Made by a program: the position numbers and the translations under genes. A stretch of 64,000 nucleotides of DNA, from NCBI GenBank assembly GCA_964571195.1, contig CAZNAD010000002.1, positions 62,001 through 126,000 on the forward strand, in the 5' to 3' direction. Of the stretch, positions 41,196-49,845 are shown one piece after another. The DNA is from PALSA-1006 sp964571195 (GTDB taxonomy: Bacteria; Pseudomonadota; Gammaproteobacteria; Burkholderiales; Gallionellaceae). How positions within the stretch are numbered: position 1 is the first letter of the stretch; every line of letters starts with the position of its first letter. The notes under the pieces were generated by a model. That model did no database searches, had not been told where the DNA came from, and saw only the letters and a program-made list of their open reading frames with translations.

Positions 41196-41677
41196 CTCAT
41201 CCATCGCCCGCCTTGGTCATCAATGGCTGGACGATTTTCGCGCATCCGCTTTTCCTCAACACCCTTGAAGCCCTGACTGCGCAAGTAGAAGCCTTGCAGC
41301 AAAAAGACCCGAACGGCTATATCAACAAGAACGCCACAAAACGCTTGGCAGCTATTAACAAACTGGCCTTTGACGTCATCCCGCAGAATCCGGCACGACC
41401 GGAATATCGTCAGGGTGTGACGCTGGGCGATGATCGCAAACACTGGTTCCGCGCCAAGTTTTTTCAGCAATACCGATTGTTCTTTCGCTACCATCAGGAG
41501 AGCAAGATCATCGTTTACGCATGGGTCAACGACGAAAACACCAAGCGTGCATACGGCAGCGATACCGATGCCTACCGAATATTCCAGCGCATGCTGAAAA
41601 GCGGCAACCCGCCAGATGATTGGTTGAGTCTGTTGAGTGAGGCGAAGCGGATGAGTAAACGGTTGGTTAAAAAATGA
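41192..41677 (+). CDS. yhaV: YhaV-type ribonuclease toxin
   Basis: This 161-residue protein has the YhaV signature: VINGWTIFAHPLFLNTLEAL, then NKNATKRLAAI, FRAKFFQQYRLFFRY and YAWVNDENTKRAYG. YhaV is a RelE-fold RNase that cleaves translating mRNA. It is paired with PrlF immediately upstream. The module is intact and probably functional. Confidence 0.93.
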   Translation: MTHPSPALVINGWTIFAHPLFLNTLEALTAQVEALQQKDPNGYINKNATKRLAAINKLAFDVIPQNPARPEYRQGVTLGDDRKHWFRAKFFQQYRLFFRYHQESKIIVYAWVNDENTKRAYGSDTDAYRIFQRMLKSGNPPDDWLSLLSEAKRMSKRLVKK

Positions 41678-41712
41678 GGCGAAGCTGATTGGATTGTTAA
41701 GAAGTTAAAGAA

Positions 41713-42102
41713 ATGACCACCGCGACCATTAAAAAAATTAAAACTGCTAAACCGCCCTATCCGTTCGAGGCATATTCCCACATCATCAGCCAGATTCCGA
41801 AAGAAGACGGCGGCGGATTCTTGATCACCTTTCCCGACCTCACCGGCTGCATCTCCGATGGCGCGACAGAAGCCGAGACGGTTGCCAACGGCAAAGACGC
41901 ATTCAAGGCTTGGGTGTCTGCACGCATAGATGCAGGCAAAGACATTCCCTCGCCGCTCTACCGCCCCGACACCGTGCCGGAAGTGTTCGGCAAGTTCGTT
42001 ACTCGCTTACCAAAGTCCGTGCATGAAAAACTGGCCGAGCGTGCCAAGGCGGAAGGCGGCGTAAAAACATTGCGAGTCTTACAACGATGGATAATAAACT
42101 AG
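41713..42102 (+). CDS. HicB-like antitoxin with altered C-terminus
   Basis: This 129-residue protein has a HicB domain (EDGGGFLITFPDLTGCISDGATEAE) and a partial CopG/ribbon-helix region (GKFVTRLPKSVHEKLAERAKAEG). In relatives the tail continues with a conserved helix; here it reads GVKTLRVLQRWIIN and stops. A different frame encodes KNIASLTTM, which fits the expected tail better, so a small frameshift near 42060 is likely. No hicA is adjacent. It overlaps the next gene by 16 nt. Confidence 0.7.
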   Translation: MTTATIKKIKTAKPPYPFEAYSHIISQIPKEDGGGFLITFPDLTGCISDGATEAETVANGKDAFKAWVSARIDAGKDIPSPLYRPDTVPEVFGKFVTRLPKSVHEKLAERAKAEGGVKTLRVLQRWIIN

Positions 42103-42911
42103 AACTTAACAGACTAAAGGTGCAGAGAGAGCATCTCTTTAGGCAACTAAAGACTGGCTTTGAACTGCACTATGAGAGGGGAATACATTTTGACGTTATG
42201 TCATTAGCCAATCTTTATTGTGAACATCAATGTGGGATTGAGTCCGAATTTTCAGAACGTGCTTTAGAAATTGAAACGATTGATCAAGAAATCGAAAAGA
42301 TACAAGGTGAAACATTTTGGCCAAAATGGCGCGCTGCACGCATGATAGTCAATCATTTAATTCAGTCGGGACGTTTAAATACACAGGAGCAGTTCGATAA
42401 AGCGGCTAAATTCCTAACGCATGTAGAAAGTATACTTTCAGAAGATACGGCGAGTAATCTAGAAATTAAGAATCAAGAAGGGCGAGTGGTGAAGAAAAAT
42501 GACAGGCTAGAATTTCTGGTTGAATTGTTGCATCCAAGGATTGTTGAGCACTCTCTTGCACAATATCGCAATGGACATTTAAGGGATGCGGTATTAAACG
42601 CTTTTATTGCTGTTGGTGATCTAACTAGGGAGAAAACGGGCGCTCAATTAGATGGATCTGCTCTAGCAACACAAGTTCTTTCGCTAACGAATCCCAAGAT
42701 CATACTTAGCGATCTTGAATCAGAGTCTGGTAAAAATACCCAGCTTGGGTTTATGTACATTCTGCAAGGCGTATTCATTGGAATAAGGAATCCAATAGCT
42801 CATAGCCTGCATCATGACCTAACTGAAAATGAGGCGGCTCAATATCTTATTCTCGCAAGTATTTTAGCAAGAAAAATAAGTGAGTCATTGATTGCTGACG
42901 ACATGAGGTAA
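42087..42911 (+). CDS. TIGR02391/Ymh-like protein, possible HEPN-type RNase
   Basis: This 274-residue protein has a coiled N-terminal half (about 1-125) and a C-terminal domain matching TIGR02391 proteins: LHPRIVEHSLAQYRNGHLRDAVLNAF, then QGVFIGIRNPIAH. RNPIAH has the R-x4-H spacing of HEPN ribonucleases. The gene is markedly AT-rich compared with its surroundings, suggesting acquisition. It sits after two toxin-antitoxin-type genes. A phage-defence role is possible but unproven. Confidence 0.7.
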   Translation: MDNKLELNRLKVQREHLFRQLKTGFELHYERGIHFDVMSLANLYCEHQCGIESEFSERALEIETIDQEIEKIQGETFWPKWRAARMIVNHLIQSGRLNTQEQFDKAAKFLTHVESILSEDTASNLEIKNQEGRVVKKNDRLEFLVELLHPRIVEHSLAQYRNGHLRDAVLNAFIAVGDLTREKTGAQLDGSALATQVLSLTNPKIILSDLESESGKNTQLGFMYILQGVFIGIRNPIAHSLHHDLTENEAAQYLILASILARKISESLIADDMR

Positions 42912-42938
42912 TGTCTTTTTTTCGGTCTGAGGGTTTGC

Positions 42939-42968
42939 CCATCCTTCGACAGGCTCAGGACGAACGGT
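42939..42968. repeat. 'cttcgacaggctcaggacgaacgg' dispersed repeat
   Basis: The stretch reads CATCCTTCGACAGGCTCAGG followed by ACGAACGG. It is the well-known short extragenic repeat of many Proteobacteria and is related to the copy at 29511-29543. It separates the AT-rich gene from argS and may mark the island boundary. Confidence 0.7.
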
Positions 42969-42992
42969 CATAGGTGCTACCAGTCTCCCCAA

Positions 42993-43001
42993 TGCTATAA
43001 T
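42993..43001 (+). promoter_or_regulatory. extended -10 promoter for argS
   Basis: TGCTATAAT gives a perfect -10 with the extended TGN element, 28 nt upstream of the argS ATG. No good -35 is visible at the expected spacing. Confidence 0.5.
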
Positions 43002-43029
43002 CCGCGCCTCTTTTGAAGGCGTAAAAGCA

Positions 43030-44706
43030 ATGTCCGCAGTCCTGAATTTCAAATCCCATCTTTCCGATCTGTTCGCGCAGGCTTTGCGCGTCGTCGCTCC
43101 CGAACACGAAGGGGCGACCGTCCTGATCGAGCGTCCCAAACAAGCTTCGCACGGCGACTACGCCTGCAATCTGGCGATGCAACTGGCCAAGCCGCTGCGC
43201 AAATCGCCGCGCGATATCGCCAATGCGCTGATCGCGGCCTTGCCGAAATCCGACGTCATCGGGAAAGTCGAGATCGCGGGCGCGGGCTTCATCAATGTGT
43301 TCATCACCACCGCCGCCAAGCAGGACGTGGTGCATGGCGTGTTGCAGGCGGGCGCGGGCTACGGCCATGTACATGTCGGACAGGGGCGCAAGGTGGGGGT
43401 AGAGTTCGTCTCGGCCAACCCGACCGGGCCTCTGCATGTCGGCCACGGGCGCGGTGCGGCGGTGGGCGATTGCCTGTGTAACGTGCTGCACGCAGCGGGT
43501 TGGAACGTGACGCGCGAGTTTTACTACAACGACGCGGGTGTGCAGATCGACAACCTGACCCTGTCGGTGCAACTGCGCTGCAAGGGCGTCACGCCGGATG
43601 ACCCTTCCTGGCCCGAGTCGGGCTATCGCGGTCATTACATCAAGGATGTGGCCGATGCCTACATGGCGAAGGAAACTGTCGAGGCCGACGACCAGCACAT
43701 CACCGGCAAGGGTGATGTGAACGATGCTGAAGCCATTCGCCATTTCGCTGTGGCTTATTTGCGCCGCGAGCAGGATTTGGACTTGCGCGCGTTCCAGGTG
43801 GAGTTCGATGTGTTCTCGCTGGAGTCCGCGCTGTATACCGAAGGCAAAGTGGAGACGACGGTGCAGAAGCTCATCGCCAGCGGCCATACTTACGAGCAGG
43901 AAGGTGCGCTGTGGTTGCGCACCACCGATTTCGGCGACGACAAAGACCGTGTGATGCGCAAGAGCGACGGTGGCTACACCTACTTCGTGCCGGATGTGGC
44001 CTACCATCTGGAAAAGTGGAAACGCGGTTTTGTGCGCGTGATCAACGAACAGGGCTCCGACCATCACAGCACCATCACCCGTGTGCGCGCTGGTTTGCAG
44101 GCGCTGGATGCGGGCATCCCCAAGGGCTGGCCGGATTACGTGCTGCACCAGATGGTGACGGTGCTGAAGAACGGCGAAGAGGTGAAGATCTCCAAGCGCG
44201 CGGGCAGCTATGTCACCTTGCGCGACCTCATCGACGAGGTGGGCTGCGATGCCACGCGTTATTTCCTCGCCGCGCGCCATCCCGATTCGCAACTGGTGTT
44301 CGATATCGACCTGGCGAAATCGCAGAGCAACGACAACCCGGTGTATTACATCCAGTACGCCCATGCCCGCATCAGCACGGTGCTGGCGCAGTGGGGCGGC
44401 GAGCGCCTGTCGCTGATCAACGCTGATGTGAACGTGCTCGACAGCGAATACGAGACTGCACTATTGCAGCGCATGATCGACTATCCGCAAGTGATCGAGA
44501 CGGCGGCGGAAGACCTTGCGCCGCATCTGGTCGCTTTCTACCTCAAAGAATTGGCAGCCGATTTTCACAGCTACTATAATGCCTCGCGCTTCTTGGTCGA
44601 GGACGAGAAACTCAAACTGGCGCGGCTGGCATTGATCGCCGCTGTGGCGCAGACGATCAAGAACGGTCTGGCGCTGCTCGGTGTGAGCGCGCCGGAGAAG
44701 ATGTAG
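43030..44706 (+). CDS. argS: arginyl-tRNA synthetase
   Basis: This 558-residue class I aminoacyl-tRNA synthetase has an N-terminal tRNA-binding domain (about 1-115). The HIGH-type motif is NPTGPLHVGHGRG (about 133) and the KMSKS-like motif is VKISKRAGS (about 387). A C-terminal anticodon-binding domain lies at about 440-558. Length and motifs are normal. A SPOR-domain gene follows on the same strand. Confidence 0.98.
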   Translation: MSAVLNFKSHLSDLFAQALRVVAPEHEGATVLIERPKQASHGDYACNLAMQLAKPLRKSPRDIANALIAALPKSDVIGKVEIAGAGFINVFITTAAKQDVVHGVLQAGAGYGHVHVGQGRKVGVEFVSANPTGPLHVGHGRGAAVGDCLCNVLHAAGWNVTREFYYNDAGVQIDNLTLSVQLRCKGVTPDDPSWPESGYRGHYIKDVADAYMAKETVEADDQHITGKGDVNDAEAIRHFAVAYLRREQDLDLRAFQVEFDVFSLESALYTEGKVETTVQKLIASGHTYEQEGALWLRTTDFGDDKDRVMRKSDGGYTYFVPDVAYHLEKWKRGFVRVINEQGSDHHSTITRVRAGLQALDAGIPKGWPDYVLHQMVTVLKNGEEVKISKRAGSYVTLRDLIDEVGCDATRYFLAARHPDSQLVFDIDLAKSQSNDNPVYYIQYAHARISTVLAQWGGERLSLINADVNVLDSEYETALLQRMIDYPQVIETAAEDLAPHLVAFYLKELAADFHSYYNASRFLVEDEKLKLARLALIAAVAQTIKNGLALLGVSAPEKM

Positions 44707-44753
44707 GCGTTACAGGTCTAGGCTGTAAGCGCGTTTAACTTGAAGGATGGTCG

Positions 44754-45371
44754 ATGAGCAAGAGCACTAAAGGCGGTGGAGGTTCGGGCAAAGGCGGTTC
44801 ATTGTTCGCCGGCATCGTGCTGGGCATGGTGCTTGGTTTGATCGTAGCGGGCGCGGTGGCGTGGTATATCACCTCCAAGAACCCAGCTTCGTTCGGGGAT
44901 AAAGCTGTACCCGAGGCGGGCAAGCCGGAGGCCAAGAGTGAATTGCTGCCGGTTCCGGCCAAATCGGCGGCTGTCAGTGCGCCAGTGGCGGCGTCCGGGG
45001 TGGGTGAACAACCCAAGCAACATTTCGAATTCTATAAAGTGCTGACCGATAACCGGGCGGACGGTGGTGTGCCGCGCAGTGTAGAAAAAGCGCCTGCTGC
45101 GGCCAAAGAGCCGGCCAAGGCCGTTGTGAGCAAAGAGCTGTTCTATGTGCAGGCGGGTTCGTTCAGCAATGTGGGTGACGCCGAGAAATTGAAAGCGAAG
45201 CTGGCATTGTTGGGACTGGAGGCGAGTCTGCATTCGGTCGATCTGCCCGACAAGGGTACCTATCACCGTGTGCGCCTGGGACCGTTCAAAGGCGGTGATG
45301 AACTGGGTAAGACGATGGCATTGTTGAAACAGAATGGTGTGGCGAATGCCACGTCGATGAAGGCACAATAA
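44754..45371 (+). CDS. SPOR-domain membrane protein
   Basis: This 205-residue protein has a short cytoplasmic tail, one transmembrane helix (about 19-40; GIVLGMVLGLIVAGAVAWYI), an Ala/Pro-rich periplasmic linker and a C-terminal SPOR domain (about 125-205; LFYVQAGSFSNVGDAEKLKAKL). SPOR domains bind denuded septal glycan, and this layout resembles FtsN. A role in division is inferred. It precedes dsbA by 16 nt. Confidence 0.88.
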   Translation: MSKSTKGGGGSGKGGSLFAGIVLGMVLGLIVAGAVAWYITSKNPASFGDKAVPEAGKPEAKSELLPVPAKSAAVSAPVAASGVGEQPKQHFEFYKVLTDNRADGGVPRSVEKAPAAAKEPAKAVVSKELFYVQAGSFSNVGDAEKLKAKLALLGLEASLHSVDLPDKGTYHRVRLGPFKGGDELGKTMALLKQNGVANATSMKAQ

Positions 45372-45387
45372 ACCCCAAGGAGACGAT

Positions 45388-46011
45388 ATGAAACTCTTGC
45401 AACGATTGTTCGCAGTGGCACTGTTGGTGTTGTCCGCGCAGGCTATGGCCGAGGCGCAGCTGGGGCGCGACTACAAGGAGCTCAGTCCTGGGCAGCCCAC
45501 GCGCAGCGGGGACAAGATCGAAGTGTTGGAATTCTTTTTCTACGGTTGTTCGCATTGTTATCACCTGCATCCGCAGTTGAGCGCATGGGAAAAGAAGATG
45601 CCGAAAGATGTCGATCTGCAATATGTACCGGTCATCTTCCGCGATTCCTGGGAGCCGATGGCGAGAACGTTCTATGCGATGGAAGCGTTGGGTCAACCGC
45701 GCCAGCTGCACGATGAGCTGTTCAATGCATGGAACGTGAGCAGCATCGTGCTGGACAAAGAATCGGATATTCTGGATTTCGTTGCGCAGCGCGGTGTTGA
45801 TCGTGCCAAGTTTTCGGCGGCTTACAATTCCTTTGCCTTGAGCAGCAAGATCAATCGCAGCAAACAGATGTTGCAGGATTACGGCATTCGCGGCACGCCC
45901 ACACTGGTAGTGGGCGGCAAATATGTCATCACCGGCCTGACGCCTGAAGTCACCATCCAGGTGCTGAACGATGTGATCGCCAAAGTGCGCAAGGAACGCA
46001 GCAAACACTGA
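45388..46011 (+). CDS. dsbA: thiol:disulfide interchange protein DsbA
   Basis: This 207-residue periplasmic oxidase has a signal peptide (to about Ala22) and the active site CSHC in FFYGCSHCYHLHP (about 53-56). The cis-proline segment GIRGTPTLVVGGKY is present. It introduces disulfides into exported proteins and is reoxidised by DsbB. It overlaps the SDR gene start by one base and has an AAGGAG site. Confidence 0.95.
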   Translation: MKLLQRLFAVALLVLSAQAMAEAQLGRDYKELSPGQPTRSGDKIEVLEFFFYGCSHCYHLHPQLSAWEKKMPKDVDLQYVPVIFRDSWEPMARTFYAMEALGQPRQLHDELFNAWNVSSIVLDKESDILDFVAQRGVDRAKFSAAYNSFALSSKINRSKQMLQDYGIRGTPTLVVGGKYVITGLTPEVTIQVLNDVIAKVRKERSKH

Positions 46012-46772
46012 TGAAGGTTGTCATCACTGGCGCGTCGAGTGGCCTTGGTCTGGCCCTCGCGCGCCATTATCTTGAGCGCGGCGCAACCGTCGCCGCCTGC
46101 GCCAGACGCGAAGATTTGTTGCAATCGCTCGCGGCGGAATTCCCCAATCAAGTCATTTGTTACGCACTGGATGTGCGCGATGCGGCAGCCATGCGCGCGG
46201 CGGCGGATGATTTTATGGTGCGTGTCGGCGTGCCCGACATCGTCATCGCCAATGCGGGCGTGAGTATCGGTACGTTGACCCGTTATGCCGAAGACAATGA
46301 TGTGTTCCAGCATGTGATGGACATCAATGTGCTGGGCGCGGTGAAGACCTTCCAGCCCTTCGTCGAGGCGATGCGCGCAGCCAAGCATGGCAGACTGGTC
46401 GGTATCGCCAGCGTGGCGGGTTTCCGTGGCCTGCCCGGTTCGGGGGCTTATTCGGCCTCCAAGGCCGCGCTGATCTCGTACCTGGAAAGTCTGCGGGTTG
46501 AGTTGCACGGTAGCGGCGTGAAGGTCGTGACCGTCTGCCCCGGCTACATCCGCACGCCGATGACCGATATCAATCCTTACCCCATGCCGTTCATGCTGGA
46601 AGTGGACGAAGCCGCGCGCCGTATCGCGCGCGTGGTTGAGCGCGGCTGCTCGTTCGCTGTGGTGCCGTGGCAGATGGCGCTGGTGGGACGGTTGCTGAAG
46701 TGGTTGCCGAACTGGCTCTATGACAGGCTGTTCGCTCACGCGCCACGTAAAACACGGATGTACGGAAAATAA
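46011..46772 (+). CDS. short-chain dehydrogenase/reductase
   Basis: This 253-residue SDR has the NAD(P) motif TGASSGLGLA, the NAG motif (IANAGVS) and the catalytic Ser-Tyr-Lys set in GIASVAGFRGLPGSGAYSASKAA. The C-terminal region (about 180-250) is basic and may associate with membranes. The substrate is unknown. The gene is translationally coupled to dsbA. Confidence 0.9.
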   Translation: MKVVITGASSGLGLALARHYLERGATVAACARREDLLQSLAAEFPNQVICYALDVRDAAAMRAAADDFMVRVGVPDIVIANAGVSIGTLTRYAEDNDVFQHVMDINVLGAVKTFQPFVEAMRAAKHGRLVGIASVAGFRGLPGSGAYSASKAALISYLESLRVELHGSGVKVVTVCPGYIRTPMTDINPYPMPFMLEVDEAARRIARVVERGCSFAVVPWQMALVGRLLKWLPNWLYDRLFAHAPRKTRMYGK

Positions 46773-46853
46773 CAACACCAGTATTCCATCTGTCCTGACA
46801 TTGAGGTAATCTCGCGGGCGCTGCAAAACATAAACAACAAAAAAGGGGGGGCC

Positions 46854-47717
46854 ATGAATAAATGGCTGTTATGTTTTTTGCTGCTGATCATCGGTGATGC
46901 CGCTACAGCCGCGCCCGCTCAGCCTATGCGTTTAGCGCTTTCTGCTGTGTTCTTGGGGGAAAGGCAGGATGTCGTGACGCGCTGGGAGAAATATCTGGAG
47001 TCGCATCTCCAACGTCCAATCACTTTTGTGCAACGCCGCAGCTACCGCGAGCTGACCGACATGTTACAAAATGGCGGACTGGATGCGGCTTGGATTTGTT
47101 CCGCACCTTATGTGCGCCACAAATCGATACACCGCCTGCTAGCCGTTGGGGTATGGCAAGGCGAACCGCTATACCAATCCTATCTGATCGTCCCGAAGCA
47201 GGACGTGACCACACGCTCCATTGTCGACCTGCGTGGCAAGATGTTCGCTTACTCCGACCCCGAATCCAATTCTGGTCATTTTGTCGCTTTGGGCGAGATC
47301 ATCAAATCGGGTGGAGACCCGGACCGCTTCTTTTCGAAGACGCTCTTTACCTATTCACATCGTAAAAGCGTCGAGGCGGTGGCCGACGGACTGGTCGATG
47401 GAGCCCGTGTCGACGGCTATATCTACGACATGTTGTATACGCTTTACCCCGAGATGATCGGCCGTACCCGAGTGGTGATGCGCTCGGAGAAATATGGTTT
47501 TCCTCCTATCGTTGCTCGCGCCGGCCTCCCCAATGTTGAGTTCAATAAACTTCAAGGGGTGCTGCTCAATATGCAGAACGATGCAGAGGGGCGAGCGCTA
47601 TTGGCTTCCCTAGGCTTGGATAAGTTCATCGCCGGAGAAGACCGACTATTCGACGGTGTTGCAGCGCTCGTGAATGGTGTGGAGAGAGCGGAGACACTGC
47701 GTGCTAAGAAACATTAG
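46854..47717 (+). CDS. PhnD/PBP2-like periplasmic binding protein
   Basis: This 287-residue protein has a signal peptide (to about Ala20) and a phosphonate/phosphite-type binding fold (MRLALSAVFLGERQDVVTRWEKY, DAAWICSAPYV, DLRGKMFAYSDPESNSGH). No ABC transporter genes are near. Instead the next gene, overlapping its 3' end by 17 nt, is a membrane GGDEF-EAL protein. This suggests it acts as the ligand-binding half of a c-di-GMP sensor rather than in uptake. The ligand is unknown. Confidence 0.85.
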   Translation: MNKWLLCFLLLIIGDAATAAPAQPMRLALSAVFLGERQDVVTRWEKYLESHLQRPITFVQRRSYRELTDMLQNGGLDAAWICSAPYVRHKSIHRLLAVGVWQGEPLYQSYLIVPKQDVTTRSIVDLRGKMFAYSDPESNSGHFVALGEIIKSGGDPDRFFSKTLFTYSHRKSVEAVADGLVDGARVDGYIYDMLYTLYPEMIGRTRVVMRSEKYGFPPIVARAGLPNVEFNKLQGVLLNMQNDAEGRALLASLGLDKFIAGEDRLFDGVAALVNGVERAETLRAKKH

Positions 47718-49845
47718 TATCCGATACAAATTTATGATTCTTGCAGCCCTGCTGGTCGGGCTGACGGGAATTCTGGCCGCAGTCTACGCATCATGGCTCG
47801 CTTTCGAGAATGCGAAAGAGGATCTGCGCACTAAAGGTAGAGCCGACGCACATCTTTTTCAGCATGTACTGCTCGATCCTTTACGTCTTGGAGACGACTT
47901 CCAGATATACGAGCTACTTTCTGCGCCATTCAAAGCACAGCGGGCAGAATCCAATGTGGCTACTGGTGAAAAACCTCCGAGGAGCTATCTGATAGAGGTG
48001 GCTCTCCTTGATGACGACGGGCGGGTGCTATCAACTTCCGACCCGCGCAACATCCCTATTGGCTCGATGTATTCAAAGGACGAGCCTGAATTCCCCGCCA
48101 CCGCACCTCATCTGAGGAGCATCCTTGAAGACGCATCGCCAATATTGTTCACACTTGCCGACGGAAAGAAATTCTTTGTGATTTCCCCCATTGGCGAGAA
48201 CGGTGTGAAGTATGCAAATCTGATTCAAGAATATTCTCTCGAAGAATTGCTTGCCGATGCAGTCCACCGGATCGAGAAGATCACTCTGATGATAGAGCTC
48301 ATCACGTTGATGATGATGGGGTTGGCATGGGTGATCGCAAAACGTTTCACTGAGCCATTGTTGCAACTATCTCAAGACATGCGCAGATTAGCAAAGCAAC
48401 ACGGGATCATGCTCGGAAGTGACGATAGTAAGGATGAGGCTCTTCAACTTAGAGTGGTATTCGATGATTTGGAGAAGGCGCTCGAAATAGCAGAGCATGA
48501 GAACAATACTGCAAAAGAAAAGATTCTCCATCAGGCGGAACACGATTCACTCACCGGGCTACCGAATCGGGTATTGGTGAAAGATCGCCTGGAACAGGCC
48601 ATAGCACGTGCCGCACGTAATCGCGAGCAGCTCGCGGTGTTGTTCCTCGATCTCGATCATTTCAAGCGAATCAACGATCTGCTCGGTCATCATGCTGGGG
48701 ATCAACTGCTGCGGATGGTCGGTCACCGACTTTTGGGAGCCGTACGCATCAGCGACACAGTCAGTCGCTTGGGGGGCGACGAATTCTTGCTCATGCTCGC
48801 TCCTGTGAACAACGAATCGGAAGTGCGGACGGTAGCCGAGAAACTCATCCTCGCGATTTCCGCACCTTATGAACTCGAAGACGGGACGGAGATAAACACC
48901 TCGGTCAGCATTGGCATCAGCCTATACCCAAGCGGCGGAGAAACATCTGATGAATTGACCAAGAGCGCAGACGAGGCGATGTATCGCGCCAAGGAGATGG
49001 GGCGCAACAACTATCAGATATTCACTCAGGATATGCACGGCGAGGCATTTGAAAGAGCCTCGACTGAGAGCCAGTTGCGTCAGGCTATTCGGCAGCGACA
49101 ATTCATACTGCATTACCAGCCGCAACTGGAATTATCGAGCCATCGCATCAACGGCTTAGAAGCTCTGATTCGCTGGCAACATCCGACCAAAGGTTTGGTA
49201 TATCCCGGCGACTTCATTCGGATCGCCGAAGAAAGCGGCCTGATACTTGAGATGGGTGAATGGGTGATCGAAGAGGCGTGCCGTCAGATGCGAGAATGGT
49301 TGGACGCTGGCGAGGACATTCCTACGATTGCAGTGAATGTATCCTTCAAACAGTTCCACCTGCGCGACCTTCAGGGCACGATCGAAAAGGCTCTGCAACG
49401 TTACGACCTTCCCGGCAGTCGTCTGGAGATAGAGTTGACTGAGAGCGTGATGCTGCGCGACCCAACTCAAGTGATGGAGGTACTTCAGAACCTTCGCGCC
49501 CAAGGCGTACGCATCTCGATCGACGATTTTGGCACTGGCTATTCCAGTCTGCTCTATCTCAAACAGCTGAACATCGATGCGCTCAAAATTGATCGGTCTT
49601 TTGTGATGGACATCGCAGACCCGCAGGGCTTGGCCATGATCAAAGTGATATACGATGTCGCGCGCACTTTAGGGTTGCGCACTATCGCCGAGGGCGTGGA
49701 GACCGCAGCTCAATTGCAGGAGCTACACATACTGGGATGTGACGAAATACAGGGGTACTATTTCAGTAGGCCATTATCTGCAACTGATACTCTGTTGTTG
49801 TTGCAAAAACATACCGAACAACAGCAAACTTCAAAAGCCGCTTAG
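47701..49845 (+). CDS. membrane GGDEF-EAL protein partnered with a PhnD-like sensor
   Basis: This 714-residue protein has a transmembrane helix (about 11-35), a periplasmic domain (about 36-190), a second helix (about 195-218), a HAMP-like linker and GGDEF and EAL domains. RLGGDEF is intact with an RISD inhibitory site. EAL motifs EALIRWQHP, DDFGTGYSSL and EGVET are present. I chose GTG 47701 because GGAG lies seven bases ahead; it overlaps the upstream gene. The periplasmic loop may contact the PhnD-like protein. Confidence 0.92.
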   Translation: MLRNISIRYKFMILAALLVGLTGILAAVYASWLAFENAKEDLRTKGRADAHLFQHVLLDPLRLGDDFQIYELLSAPFKAQRAESNVATGEKPPRSYLIEVALLDDDGRVLSTSDPRNIPIGSMYSKDEPEFPATAPHLRSILEDASPILFTLADGKKFFVISPIGENGVKYANLIQEYSLEELLADAVHRIEKITLMIELITLMMMGLAWVIAKRFTEPLLQLSQDMRRLAKQHGIMLGSDDSKDEALQLRVVFDDLEKALEIAEHENNTAKEKILHQAEHDSLTGLPNRVLVKDRLEQAIARAARNREQLAVLFLDLDHFKRINDLLGHHAGDQLLRMVGHRLLGAVRISDTVSRLGGDEFLLMLAPVNNESEVRTVAEKLILAISAPYELEDGTEINTSVSIGISLYPSGGETSDELTKSADEAMYRAKEMGRNNYQIFTQDMHGEAFERASTESQLRQAIRQRQFILHYQPQLELSSHRINGLEALIRWQHPTKGLVYPGDFIRIAEESGLILEMGEWVIEEACRQMREWLDAGEDIPTIAVNVSFKQFHLRDLQGTIEKALQRYDLPGSRLEIELTESVMLRDPTQVMEVLQNLRAQGVRISIDDFGTGYSSLLYLKQLNIDALKIDRSFVMDIADPQGLAMIKVIYDVARTLGLRTIAEGVETAAQLQELHILGCDEIQGYYFSRPLSATDTLLLLQKHTEQQQTSKAA

